Positions 14,564 to 23,459 of a stretch of DNA of 39,466 nucleotides are shown piece by piece. Both the position numbers and the translations under genes were made by a program. The notes under the pieces were generated by a model. The model saw only the letters and a list, made by a program, of their open reading frames with translations. It ran no database searches and was not told the DNA's origin. Origin of the DNA: Candidatus Scalindua sp. (lineage in GTDB: Bacteria; Planctomycetota; Brocadiia; Brocadiales; Scalinduaceae); contig JAIQZR010000159.1 of NCBI GenBank assembly GCA_021777035.1, positions 1 through 39,466 on the forward strand, read 5' to 3'. Position 1 is the first letter of the stretch; the number at the start of each line of letters is the position of its first letter.

Positions 14564-15681
14564 AAGGCTGCCTCCTTTTCCTTCTCGATATGAAATGGAT
14601 GCCACAAAACAACCTGCCCAAATCCCTCTCCGTTTTTATCACCGATCCAACCAACACCGTTTCCTTCGGGAATCGTTGGTCCTTTCCCCTTTTTTGCTTT
14701 AAAGAGGAATACGCTGCCTGCGCTCACGACCTGTCGTGGTACCCGAGGAAGCTGAAACGGTATTCCGTCAAAACCGAAAACCATCCGGTTAGAAGCAAAG
14801 GCTGAAGATAGGATGGGTTCCCAGTCATCAAGGTCTAAGCCCATGGATGTTAAAGGTTTCAAATGTGATAAGCCTGGTGCAGTACAATCACGCAGATACT
14901 CATCATGAAAGATGGCGTCACTCAGTAACGTAATACACAGTCCCTTGCGTTCAAAACGTACGAAGCGTTCTTTGGCCGTGTCGCTTATATATGGAGAAAG
15001 CGGGTTCTCTTGCCTTACATTGACCCACCCCTGCCCACGAGAACGTCCCGTTCCAATACAAGCAACAAATGGACGGGAAATCAAGCAAGTTAATTCAGAA
15101 GTCAAATCGTCTGGAATTTCAATATTGGCACAAAAAGTCTGACCTTCCTCAATTACTCGCTGGCTATAGAGCTGTCCGCTGCTGGCACAACCCAGCACAG
15201 TATCTATCGCTGTACGGGTAATAAGGCGTTTATTGACTTTTTCTTCCTTTTTCTTCAGCGGGTCCCAGAAACCAGTAAAACGATCGAGAGGCTTATCACA
15301 ACCAGGATAAAAACACCGCCCCCTATCGCTGGCCAGAAGAATGTCTGTAACACCATGACGTTGATCATCCGGATTGTCTTGAGCATTATCAAATCCTCCA
15401 TTGTATTTACATGAATTGGCGGAAAGGGGAATGGTCTGGGAACCATTAATGAAAGCAAATCCGAAACGCGTTTCACCTGAAATAAAGAGACGACGGAAAA
15501 TATTGTCGGGACAGAAAGTGTTTTTATTTTTACCTTTTTGATCAATGTATTTTTCAGCCAAAAGACCACGCATGGTATTTCCAGGAATAAAATCCAGTGT
15601 TTCTGTGAGGTTGCGAGCTGGAGGTCAAGAAGACAACAATAATGGAGTTTGGGTTGTAAGACTAATGCCGATGGTTACCAT
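14560..15681 (-). pseudogene. csx10: Csx10 (type III-D Cas5-group RAMP), with in-frame TGA at 15625-15627
   Basis: The frame from ATG 15681 reads MVTIGISLTTQTPLLLSS, then TGA at 15625-15627, then PPARNLTETLDFIPGNTMRG and on to the stop at 14560. All are in one frame, totalling about 373 residues. TLDFIPGNTMRGLLAEKYI is the typical Csx10/RAMP RNA-binding segment, so residues before the TGA belong to the protein. Other marks are CYPGCDKPLDRFTGFW, RPFVACIGTGRSRGQGWV (Gly-rich loop) and a second Gly-rich end, GEGFGQVV. Csx10 caps the crRNA 5' handle side in type III-D. The ATG overlaps the previous RAMP stop by 7 bases. A truncated product could start at Met 15573, but it has no clear Shine-Dalgarno. 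Confidence 0.8.
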
Positions 15682-16313
15682 GAAACACCTCCTATAATTT
15701 GGATCCCATTGGTTAACGCTCCTCTGCCTATTGCCTTGCGCCCACCAATACGATCAACCAGCTTACCAGACACAGAGAGAAATTTATTTTCAATATCATT
15801 AAGGACGCCTTTTAACAATACTCTCCCAGAAAAGGTTAATGATGAAGGCACGACCTCGTCAAAAAACAGGTGGTCATCCATTGCGGTACGACAGATCCGT
15901 GAAATAGCAATGCCAGGCCGAATTTCCGTATCAGGATAAACTACCGGATTCTAATTCTGCTTTAGTAACGCACGATACAGGGGTTTCTTGGTATCATCAA
16001 GCTCTGCCTGGCTTATGAATAATGTTGCTGGAATTGCAGAATTACCAAATAGCTTGCACAAGGTACAAGCAGAAACAACATCTTTACACTGAGGATCCTT
16101 CTTTCCATGAATTTTCAATCCGTCAGGTAAACCATTGGTACGCAATAGTCGTTCAGCAAAAAAACGCCAGCGACCTTTTACTGATGACCCTGGAATATAT
16201 GGTAATCCTTCTTTATTTCGCATTACCATACGATCCACCAGCCCAGCGATAGAAAGACCATTAAAAATACTTACAGGAGTTCTAAATGTGATGCTATATT
16301 GTATTTCAGTCAC
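15675..16313 (-). pseudogene. Csm3-like RAMP (first in the operon), with in-frame TAG at 15951-15953
   Basis: The GTG start at 16313 overlaps the cas10 stop (GTGA). The frame encodes ITFRTPVSIFNGLSIAGLVD, PYIPGSSVKGRWRFFAERLL and CTLCKLFGNSAIPATLFISQ, then hits TAG after LLKQN. The same frame goes on with NPVVYPDTEIRPGIAISRIC, FSGRVLLKGVLNDI and the Gly-rich loop GGRKAIGRG to the stop at 15675. Together this is about 212 residues, a normal Csm3-like length, so a single nonsense codon splits an otherwise complete backbone subunit. The loop Asp of GLVDR is kept. Confidence 0.82.
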
Positions 16314-18007
16314 AGGGTCACCTCATTTAAAGTAGAAACCTCTTCTCTCGTATGCTTCTCAGTTTGAATGAAATCGTAGAGTTCAACAATTTCAGTTAGA
16401 GGAGTGGTCCAGATATTAACATCATGTTTGTGCTTGCGAAAGGGAAATACATTCAAGTAGGATATGAGTTGGTGTAGTGAACCATTTTCAGTAATATCTC
16501 CTGTAGCTTTCAAACGTTCCTTGATACGCAAGGCATCAAACTGTGCCTGCAAAGGGCTCTGGAATAAAACTGAATAAAGTGCCTTTAATTTTGTTCTAGG
16601 AATATTTGATTCTTTTAAGTCTCTTATGGTTTTCAACAAATACTGAGCTCCCGCAGTAGTGTAAGGACGTTCGGTCAATTTAATCTTTAAACCACTGAGA
16701 GAATTCTTCATATACTCTCTACGCCTATGTTTTGCTGACTCACTCCCGGATTCAGTAAGTACGAGGAAGTCTAATGTACCAGTCTCACATCCTTTCTCCT
16801 GTTTTGCGGCCTCTTCCTTGGCAATTTTCATCAATTCACCGGCCAAGGTCATTAGATCACTTATGGGATAATGGGTATGGGCGATGATCACACCTGCAGA
16901 GGTAGTGAGGCCACTCTCGGCAAAAAGCTCAGATAATTCGTATTGATTCTGGAGCATTTTAGTTTTTTCCTGAAACTTTTCCATGAATAAAGTAGCCACA
17001 TCTAGAGCATTGTGAGACGGCACCGCTAGCATCAAATCATCACCACCGGCCATGATGAATTCAGCAGGAATGAAACGGGACATGACCCCCTCTTCCGATA
17101 CCCACTCTTGCAAATCTACAACGTTTAATACCGCCTCAACTGCCGCTTCTCTGGTGGCCTGATCCACTATCTCAGAGAAAGCCCGATATGCTTTTTTTGC
17201 ATCATTATCATTCGGAAACATTTCTCCTAATTTCTTCACCACTTCACCCATACGATTGCCATCGGCATAAATAAATCCCATATAATTAGATGGTTTGGAA
17301 ACGTGCCCTATTTCATTAAAATCCTGAGGAAGAAAAACTTGGAATCCCGCATCCTCATTAGCTTTGGCTAGCGTAGTAAAAATGAAATTATCTGTGTATT
17401 CGTATTGCAAATGAGACACTGATCCTAAGATCCGATCTCCTCTTTTTGGAAGTTTGGTTGCTTTGTAAAGTTTGTTTACTTCTTCCCTTTTCACTAGACA
17501 GGCTTGGCACAACAGATGTTGATCGTGTTCAAAAAGAGTTTTCTCTGCCGGCTCTGAACCACAGGACGTACAAGGTCTTATCCAGCGACCTGCCAACACG
17601 GGAACGCCCTCGATTCTACCCATTTTGTTTTTTTGACTTTCTCTTACTCCTCTTCTCATCCATTCTAAAAAAGGTTCTTCTCTGTCCAGTCTTTCACGCT
17701 CAACGATTTCAACTGAAACCCGGGCATTTATAGTCTGCACACGATATAGGTTTAGAACCTCATTTTTGAATCTTTCAGCTTCTCCCTTGTTTTCAAAAAG
17801 GATGCGGCCTGAACCTCCTCCCAGGTAAACCTCTTCACAACTAGCGCTAAACTCCTGGAGTATCTCTTTTGTCTTCTTTCGGTTTAACAAGTCTAAAAGC
17901 ACACTGGCTCCTCGTGTTTCCCTCATTAAGGGAGAAGCAAACAGATAGGATTTCACTTTTTGTGTTTCGATAACAACGAGAAATCGCATATTAGAATTTT
18001 CTTTCAC
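16310..18007 (-). CDS. cas10: Cas10, type III-D large subunit without HD domain
   Basis: Cas10 is the signature type III subunit; its Palm domain makes cyclic oligoadenylate when target RNA is bound. The GTG start at 18007 has GGAG 7 bases upstream. The 565-residue protein begins directly with the first Palm-like region (FLVVIETQKVKSYLFASPLM, about 9-28). It has a zinc ribbon Cys146/149/167/170, a YADGN nucleotide-binding segment (about 248-252) and the cyclase motif GGDD at 321-324 inside EFIMAGGDDLMLAV. There is no N-terminal HD nuclease domain, which fits type III-D. ssDNA cleavage is therefore unlikely and second-messenger synthesis should be its main output. Its stop overlaps the first RAMP. 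Confidence 0.93.
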   Translation of the reverse strand: MKENSNMRFLVVIETQKVKSYLFASPLMRETRGASVLLDLLNRKKTKEILQEFSASCEEVYLGGGSGRILFENKGEAERFKNEVLNLYRVQTINARVSVEIVERERLDREEPFLEWMRRGVRESQKNKMGRIEGVPVLAGRWIRPCTSCGSEPAEKTLFEHDQHLLCQACLVKREEVNKLYKATKLPKRGDRILGSVSHLQYEYTDNFIFTTLAKANEDAGFQVFLPQDFNEIGHVSKPSNYMGFIYADGNRMGEVVKKLGEMFPNDNDAKKAYRAFSEIVDQATREAAVEAVLNVVDLQEWVSEEGVMSRFIPAEFIMAGGDDLMLAVPSHNALDVATLFMEKFQEKTKMLQNQYELSELFAESGLTTSAGVIIAHTHYPISDLMTLAGELMKIAKEEAAKQEKGCETGTLDFLVLTESGSESAKHRRREYMKNSLSGLKIKLTERPYTTAGAQYLLKTIRDLKESNIPRTKLKALYSVLFQSPLQAQFDALRIKERLKATGDITENGSLHQLISYLNVFPFRKHKHDVNIWTTPLTEIVELYDFIQTEKHTREEVSTLNEVTL

Positions 18008-18045
18008 AATTTTTCTCCAAAAATACGGTCACGAATTATTTTTTT

Positions 18046-18564
18046 TCATTTCTTTTTTGGCTTAAACCCTATTGTTTCGCGAGGTTTCTTCTCCTGGCTG
18101 ATAAGCTGTCTGATCGCTTCAAATACAATCTTAAATTTTTCATCATAATTTTTTTCCATGTCCGTTATCTTTTTTGCAAGGATTTTGTTGGTAGTCATCC
18201 ATCTTCTGATTTGAACAAATGTTCGCATAATGGCTATATTTACCTCTATGGCCTTTTCGCTATTCAGTATACCGGATAACATGGCAACACCCTGCTCTGT
18301 AAAGGCCATGGGGGAAGCTCCGCCAAGCCGGCTTTTTGATGGTATCACATTTTGTGATACCAGGTTTTGAACCTCTTCATTAGTTAGAATAAACATAAAA
18401 TCATCAGGAAAACGTTTCATGTTTCTTTTCACCGCCTGCTTCAATGCCCTGGTTTCAACACTGTAGAGGGAAGCAAGGTCAAAATCAAGTATCACATTTT
18501 CACCTCTGATAAAGTGTATGTGTAATGCGATATTTTCTTCTTTGGTTGTAATAGATTTGTTCAT
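18046..18564 (-). CDS. ORF6N-domain protein
   Basis: This 172-residue protein belongs to the ORF6N family: IHFIRGENVILDFDLASLYS, then TRALKQAVKRNMKRFPDDFM, SRLGGASPMAFTEQGVAML and a Lys-rich end. ORF6N domains are DNA-binding modules of phage and mobile-element origin, and such genes are widely scattered in genomes. It starts 3 bases after the cas6 stop and ends 38 bases before cas10, so it lies inside the CRISPR operon without known CRISPR function. The boundary AACAATTAACAGTGAAGAAT resembles AT-rich sequence around the four-helix-bundle gene, suggesting both arrived as similar small cassettes. Confidence 0.85.
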   Translation of the reverse strand: MNKSITTKEENIALHIHFIRGENVILDFDLASLYSVETRALKQAVKRNMKRFPDDFMFILTNEEVQNLVSQNVIPSKSRLGGASPMAFTEQGVAMLSGILNSEKAIEVNIAIMRTFVQIRRWMTTNKILAKKITDMEKNYDEKFKIVFEAIRQLISQEKKPRETIGFKPKKK

Positions 18565-18567
18565 TGA

Positions 18568-19593
18568 TCATTCTTCACTGTTAATTGTTACCCTGTACTT
18601 TCCAAGCCCGAAAACCGTACCTTTCCCAACATGTACGTACTCACCAAGAGTTATTAGCGGCATAAACTCTTCAAGATCTCCCTCGAATACCGCCTTTCCC
18701 ATAACGCCTCCCATCTTCATCCTTGTATCCTGTCGTGCCGAATATCGCTGCCAGTCGTACCACCGTAAATCGCGGTCTGTGCACTTGATGCTCTCCGCCA
18801 TCTCTATGAACGCTTTGAAGTCCAGTTCAAACAGTTCGCCACAGTGGAAATAGGAGAGTGAGGATACGCGTCTCAGGAGCGTCCTTATCAGGTGGTGAAA
18901 TTCCAGCTTTGCCACAAACCGTTCATTAAAGACCATTCTGGCAGGCGTGAGAAATTCAATCTCGATTCCAGATGGTGTATTATCCGAAGGTAAAATATCT
19001 TTTGCCGTCAGTACCCTGAAACGGTTGTGCAGGGTCTTATCCTCACCGGAATAGATTACGCCGTTCCTTCCCATGTCTTCCCTTCTCTCTTCCCGCCCCG
19101 ATTCTTCAATTTCCGATGTTACGGATTTGAGATGGAATTTACCCTTTCCTCTGCCGATACCTATCCTCCCCAGTTCATCAAAGGTGTAGATAAAGTAGGG
19201 AAGGTACTGTATAGCTTTACCAATGAGTATAAGCTTGAACGTTAACTCCTCGCCTTTTTTGAACAGACGTTGGGAGGTAAGCGGTGGTTCTATTACAAAT
19301 GGATGGGGAACGTTTTTATAAAGGCGGAGAACTGCAGTGTCTTCAGGCGGAGATGTCTCAAAGATGTAGGAGTAGACACATGTGGATTTCACCATGCAGT
19401 CACCGCACTCCTTTCCCCTTTGAATGCATACCACTCTCTTAAAGGCATGGCCAAAACCACCTCGCAAAGTAGAGCCTTTGTATACCGGCAAATGTATCTC
19501 TTCGAGTGGCGAGAGGTTAAATTGGAACTTTGAAATAGTAAGTTTTTGCGGAACGCATTGTATGCTCTTTGCCTTCATCCTGATTTCCCTCAT
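18568..19593 (-). CDS. cas6: CRISPR pre-crRNA endoribonuclease Cas6
   Basis: Cas6 cuts the CRISPR transcript within repeats to give crRNAs with an 8-nt handle. This 341-residue protein has LPVYKGSTLRGGFGHAFKRV in the first RAMP fold. A Cys cluster follows (CGDCMVKSTCVYSYIFETSP), typical of the Cas6 group with an N-terminal metal-binding segment. The C-terminal Gly-rich loop is VHVGKGTVFGLGKYRV. ATG at 19578 (MKAKSIQ) has AGGGA 8 bases upstream and may be the true start, five residues in. It is the first gene of the leftward operon and diverges from fliO. Confidence 0.88.
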   Translation of the reverse strand: MREIRMKAKSIQCVPQKLTISKFQFNLSPLEEIHLPVYKGSTLRGGFGHAFKRVVCIQRGKECGDCMVKSTCVYSYIFETSPPEDTAVLRLYKNVPHPFVIEPPLTSQRLFKKGEELTFKLILIGKAIQYLPYFIYTFDELGRIGIGRGKGKFHLKSVTSEIEESGREERREDMGRNGVIYSGEDKTLHNRFRVLTAKDILPSDNTPSGIEIEFLTPARMVFNERFVAKLEFHHLIRTLLRRVSSLSYFHCGELFELDFKAFIEMAESIKCTDRDLRWYDWQRYSARQDTRMKMGGVMGKAVFEGDLEEFMPLITLGEYVHVGKGTVFGLGKYRVTINSEE

Positions 19594-20046
19594 TTAACAT
19601 CAATGTTTACTGTGGAAAAATCCGTTTTGAAACAAAAACCTATTACCGTTACTGCATACAGGCTTATTTAAGGCAACTTATCCACCGCATTCGGTGTGGT
19701 ATCTTTTAAGTCTTGAGAATTGAATAAGCCGGGATGATAAATCTATCTATTGTTGAAGTCAAGGGGAAAAGAGGCAGGCATATGTTTGACAAGTTCTTTG
19801 TCTAATAAAACTACGGTTAGTTTAAAAAGACGACGACAGAACAAGTTGTTACTGTCTACAGATCCCAACTTAAATTGAATAGTCTCTATCTTTGATCCAA
19901 ACATAATATAAGTCGTGATATATCAACATGATGAAATAAATTACTATCTACTGAATATTAGAAAAAGCAATGGTATCTCATTTGCGAATGTAGTGCAGTG
20001 TTATATTAAATTAAATTTACTTTGTTCAAGCAGCTCTTAAATAAAT
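19594..20046. other. Divergent intergenic region between cas6 and fliO
   Basis: This 453-base AT-rich stretch separates the leftward CRISPR operon from the rightward fliO operon and should hold promoters for both. No convincing sigma-70, sigma-54 or sigma-28 box is visible. An imperfect palindrome CCACCGCATTCGGTGTGG lies near 19682-19699. No open frame here looks coding. It marks the right edge of the island inserted between fliN and fliO. Confidence 0.55.
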
Positions 20047-20541
20047 ATGTTTAAAAAAATACGCCTTAAACCTGTTTTGATTATTTCGCTTCTCTTGATA
20101 TGTTTTGTATTAACAGTTACGGTATCTCATGGTGATCTATTTGCGGAGGATAAGGGGGCCGGATGGTCCAAAGATAATTCCGCGAAGAGTTCATCCTTTA
20201 ATGGATATGAAAGTTATACAAGGGTAATCAGTACTCTGCTTCTCGTTGTCGCACTTATAATCGGAACAGTTTATATGCTGAGAAAGAAATACGGCGTAAA
20301 GACAAAAATAGGTAAGGGGAAAAAATTCATACAAATAATAGATCACGCTTCAATGGGCGTAAAAAAGTCGGTTTTTATGATTAAGGTGCCAGGGAAACAT
20401 CTATTGCTCGGTGTAACTAACGACAGAATTGAATTAATCACTGAGATTGAAAACCGGGATATTGCCGATGGTAAAGAAATCGTTGACAAAAAAGACTTTT
20501 TAAACTTGGTTAAGAAGTCAATTTCAGAACGGAAACAATGA
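20047..20541 (+). CDS. fliO: Flagellar biosynthesis protein FliO
   Basis: FliO is a small membrane protein that helps assemble the FliP/FliR export gate. The 164-residue protein has an N-terminal hydrophobic segment (about 12-30, ending SHGDLFAEDKG, which may be a signal peptide), a membrane helix STLLLVVALIIGTVYMLRKK (about 58-75) and the cytoplasmic FliO domain (IQIIDHASMGVKKSVFMIKV, HLLLGVTNDRIEL). It overlaps fliP by 4 bases. FliO is poorly conserved; the call combines this layout with its position before fliP. Confidence 0.85.
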   Translation: MFKKIRLKPVLIISLLLICFVLTVTVSHGDLFAEDKGAGWSKDNSAKSSSFNGYESYTRVISTLLLVVALIIGTVYMLRKKYGVKTKIGKGKKFIQIIDHASMGVKKSVFMIKVPGKHLLLGVTNDRIELITEIENRDIADGKEIVDKKDFLNLVKKSISERKQ

Positions 20542-21317
20542 TAAAAAATTTGTCCGGATTACTAATTATACTGTTATCGTTTGGGGCTGTTTTACTGTTT
20601 ACACAGGCAGTAGAAGCGGATGAGACAGCTAAGGTAGCTAAAGACTCTATGAACATGATTGTTAATATGGGCAATCTTAATGAACCCAAGCAGGTGGCTG
20701 GCATTGTAAAGATCCTTCTCGTCATGACTTCATTTACTGTCTTACCGGGGTTATTGATGGTTATGACTTCGTTCACCAGGATTATTATTGTGCTTTCATT
20801 TGCAAGAAAGGCCCTATCATCCCAACAGATGCCGCCGAATCAAATCCTGATAGGTCTTGCAATTCTGGTAACCTTCTTTGTGATGAATCCTGTGTTTACA
20901 CAAATTAATAAGGAGGCGATTCAACCATTTATGCAGGAGGAGATAGCACAGGGAGAAGCTTTTAATCGTGGCATAGGTACAATGAAAACATTTATGGCCA
21001 GACAAACAAGAGAGAAAGATATAGCACTTTTTTATAATATTGCAGAGATGGACAGGCCAGATTCACTGAATGATGTACCTGCGCATATCATGTTGCCGGC
21101 ATTTGTCATTAGCGAGTTAAAGACGGCTTTTCAAATGGGATTTGTCGTCTATCTACCTTTTATAGTTATAGATATGGTTGTCGCAAGCGTGCTGACCTCA
21201 ATGGGAATGTTTATGCTCCCTCCGATGATGATATCCATTCCATTCAAGATTGTCTTATTTGTATTGGTTGATGGATGGCATCTGATTATTCAATCGTTAG
21301 TTTCAAGTATAAGGTGA
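20538..21317 (+). CDS. fliP: Flagellar export gate protein FliP
   Basis: FliP forms the pentameric core of the flagellar type III export gate. The protein is 259 residues. It has a signal-peptide-like N-terminus (GLLIILLSFGAVLLF), the family stretch VMTSFTRIIIVLSFARKAL, NQILIGLAILVTFFVMNPVF, then a periplasmic loop. The C-terminal helices contain LPAFVISELKTAFQMGFVVY and MLPPMMISIPFKIVLFVLVD. The length and motifs are standard. The start overlaps fliO by 4 bases (ATGA) and fliQ follows after 5 bases. Confidence 0.96.
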   Translation: MIKNLSGLLIILLSFGAVLLFTQAVEADETAKVAKDSMNMIVNMGNLNEPKQVAGIVKILLVMTSFTVLPGLLMVMTSFTRIIIVLSFARKALSSQQMPPNQILIGLAILVTFFVMNPVFTQINKEAIQPFMQEEIAQGEAFNRGIGTMKTFMARQTREKDIALFYNIAEMDRPDSLNDVPAHIMLPAFVISELKTAFQMGFVVYLPFIVIDMVVASVLTSMGMFMLPPMMISIPFKIVLFVLVDGWHLIIQSLVSSIR

Positions 21318-21322
21318 GAATT

Positions 21323-21592
21323 ATGGGATATGATATAGTTACTGCTCTTGGCAGAGAAACCGTAATCATTACATTAATTATGATTGGGCCACTTATTGGA
21401 ACTGCATTAGTGATAGGACTGATAATAGGAATATTTCAGGCAGTTACAAGTATCCAGGAACAAACTCTTACATTTTTACCAAAACTGTTGGCAGTATTTG
21501 GAGTATTTGCGCTAGCGTTGCCGTGGTTACTAGATAAATTAACGTCGTTTACTACTCTATTATTAGGAAATCTATCTAAATATACTTTTTAA
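21323..21592 (+). CDS. fliQ: Flagellar export gate protein FliQ
   Basis: FliQ is a two-helix subunit of the export gate. The start ATG at 21323 (MGYDIVTALGRETV) has AAGGTGAGA just upstream and gives 89 residues, the normal length. An in-frame ATG at 21275 lies within fliP and would add 16 residues unlike the family. Helices are LIMIGPLIGTALVIGLIIGI and LLAVFGVFALALPWLL, joined by the conserved FQAVTSIQEQTLTFLPKLL loop. fliR starts 4 bases after the stop. Confidence 0.95.
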   Translation: MGYDIVTALGRETVIITLIMIGPLIGTALVIGLIIGIFQAVTSIQEQTLTFLPKLLAVFGVFALALPWLLDKLTSFTTLLLGNLSKYTF

Positions 21593-21596
21593 AACA

Positions 21597-22367
21597 ATGA
21601 TACTGAATTCTATTAATCTTCTACCTCTGTTCACTATAGTCTTGTTCAGGACAGCCAGCGTTCTTTTCTTTTCGCCAATTTATAACCAGACAAACCTGCC
21701 TTTAATGATAAAGGTGGGCCTGGCAATTGTAATCACGCTTGCTATTTTTCCTACAATCAATAGTGCGCAACTGACATTACCTGAAGGTATGCCTAATTTT
21801 ATTCTTTTAATTTTCAAGGAAATAGCGATTGGATTCCTAATTGGTTATTCAGCAACACTGGCATTTGGAGCATTTGTTATGGCAGGTGGGTTGATTAGCA
21901 ATGATATGGGGCTGGCTATGGCAGAGATGGTGGATCCATTGTTCGGAGACCGTGTAAGTCCGATAGCACAAATATTTCAAATAACCGCGTTTATGCTGTT
22001 TCTGGCATTAAATGGTCATCACTGGTTGATAAACGCACTGGTTCTCAGTTATCAAGCGGTGCCGGTAACAGGTTTTATTGAATCAGGCGCGACGATAAGC
22101 AAGATAATACAAATGTTTAGTGGATTATTTGTGGCTGCCCTCAAGATATCCGCTCCTATTATGATTATTCTTGCCCTCATTGTCGTAGTTTCGGGATTTC
22201 TTGCCAGATCAGCTCCACAGATGAATATATTTATGATTATATTTCCAACGAAGATTCTTATTGGGTTTGTACTTTTAGCAGTGACATTTCCATTTATTAC
22301 ACGAGCAATAGAATATTTATTACATTTACTTCGTAATGATATGTTAAGCCTGGCGGGAGGTCTATAA
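21597..22367 (+). CDS. fliR: Flagellar export gate protein FliR
   Basis: FliR completes the FliP5Q4R1 export gate. The 256-residue protein is almost wholly hydrophobic with about six membrane segments. It contains RTASVLFFSPIYNQTNLPL, FKEIAIGFLIGYSATLAFGA, the cluster GLISNDMGLAMAEMVDP and ALNGHHWLINALVLSY, all FliR hallmarks. It lies between fliQ and flhB with gaps of 3-4 bases. Confidence 0.95.
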   Translation: MILNSINLLPLFTIVLFRTASVLFFSPIYNQTNLPLMIKVGLAIVITLAIFPTINSAQLTLPEGMPNFILLIFKEIAIGFLIGYSATLAFGAFVMAGGLISNDMGLAMAEMVDPLFGDRVSPIAQIFQITAFMLFLALNGHHWLINALVLSYQAVPVTGFIESGATISKIIQMFSGLFVAALKISAPIMIILALIVVVSGFLARSAPQMNIFMIIFPTKILIGFVLLAVTFPFITRAIEYLLHLLRNDMLSLAGGL

Positions 22368-22370
22368 GCG

Positions 22371-23435
22371 ATGAAATCATCTGAAGAAAAAACGGAACAA
22401 GCAACACCCAAGCAGAAAAAAGAAGCCCGCGACAAAGGACAGGTAGCAAAGAGTGAGGACATGAGTACAGCCCTGATACTGCTGTCCGGTGTATTGCTTT
22501 TGTTGTTTTTAGGAGGCACATTGGTGTCTTGCATGAAAGATACAATGGAGATGCTCTGTAAGAATCTTTTTTATAAAGATTTTGATGCTGATACCGTTAA
22601 AACGCTGTTAATGGATGTTTCTTTTAAGAATCTGAGTGGAATCCTTCCAATACTGGGAGGATTTACGGTGGTAGGATTGATAGGCTCTTATTCTCAGGTA
22701 GGCTTCAATTTTAGCCGTAAGGCGCTTATTCCGGATTTTAAGAGATTAAATCCTATTTCAGGTGTAAAGAAAATCATATCCAGAAGATCGCTGATTAAAC
22801 TGGCAATGTCACTAGTGAAATTAAGCATAATGGGAGGCATAGCGTATGTCTCTATAATGAAGGATCTGGAGCCATTGATGGAATTAGTGAGTATGAGAAC
22901 CGAAGTACTCTTCAGCTCTGCAGTAGGCCTTATTTTTGCTATTACCTTGAAGATTTCAATCATCTTGTTAATTCTGGCTCTTCTTGATTTCCTCTACCAG
23001 AGATGGCAACATTCAAAGGATTTGATGATGACCAAGAACGAGGTGAAGCAGGAGGCAAAACAGACAGAAGGAGATCCTTTAGTAAAATCCAGGATCAAGA
23101 CTGCTCAGCGTGAGATATCAAGTAAGAGGATGATGCAGGCGATACCTGAAGCAGACGTAGTAGTAACAAACCCTACACATTATGCCGTAGCACTTAAGTA
23201 TGACGCGACCACAATGGAGGCGCCAAAGGTCATTGGAAAGGGTGTTGATTTTATAGCTTTAAAGATAAGAGAGATAGCTACGAAAAATGATATCCCTATA
23301 GTAGAGGACAGAGTTCTGGCGCAAGTCCTATATAGCACAGTCGAGATTGACGGTGAAGTGCCTCCAAATCTTTATCAGGCGATTGCAAAGGTGCTTTCAT
23401 ATATTTATCAATTGCGTAATATTGTTGCAAATTAG
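22371..23435 (+). CDS. flhB: Flagellar export switch protein FlhB
   Basis: FlhB controls the change of export substrate from hook to filament proteins through self-cleavage. The 354-residue protein begins EEKTEQATPKQKKEARDKGQ (the typical start) and has four membrane helices. Its cytoplasmic domain carries the cleavage site NPTH in DVVVTNPTHYAVALKYD (about 265-281). The C-terminus resembles family members, with VEDRVLAQVLYSTVEIDGEV. It follows fliR by 3 bases; flhA starts 24 bases on. Confidence 0.96.
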   Translation: MKSSEEKTEQATPKQKKEARDKGQVAKSEDMSTALILLSGVLLLLFLGGTLVSCMKDTMEMLCKNLFYKDFDADTVKTLLMDVSFKNLSGILPILGGFTVVGLIGSYSQVGFNFSRKALIPDFKRLNPISGVKKIISRRSLIKLAMSLVKLSIMGGIAYVSIMKDLEPLMELVSMRTEVLFSSAVGLIFAITLKISIILLILALLDFLYQRWQHSKDLMMTKNEVKQEAKQTEGDPLVKSRIKTAQREISSKRMMQAIPEADVVVTNPTHYAVALKYDATTMEAPKVIGKGVDFIALKIREIATKNDIPIVEDRVLAQVLYSTVEIDGEVPPNLYQAIAKVLSYIYQLRNIVAN

Positions 23436-23459
23436 CAATCAACATTCAGGAGAAACAGA

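Noticed and set aside
10731..15953. Recoding of TAG or TGA as sense codons in this genome
   Set aside because: TAG ends cas2 and the RT frame, and TGA ends several intact genes in the window, so general recoding is unlikely; nonsense changes or read errors fit better.
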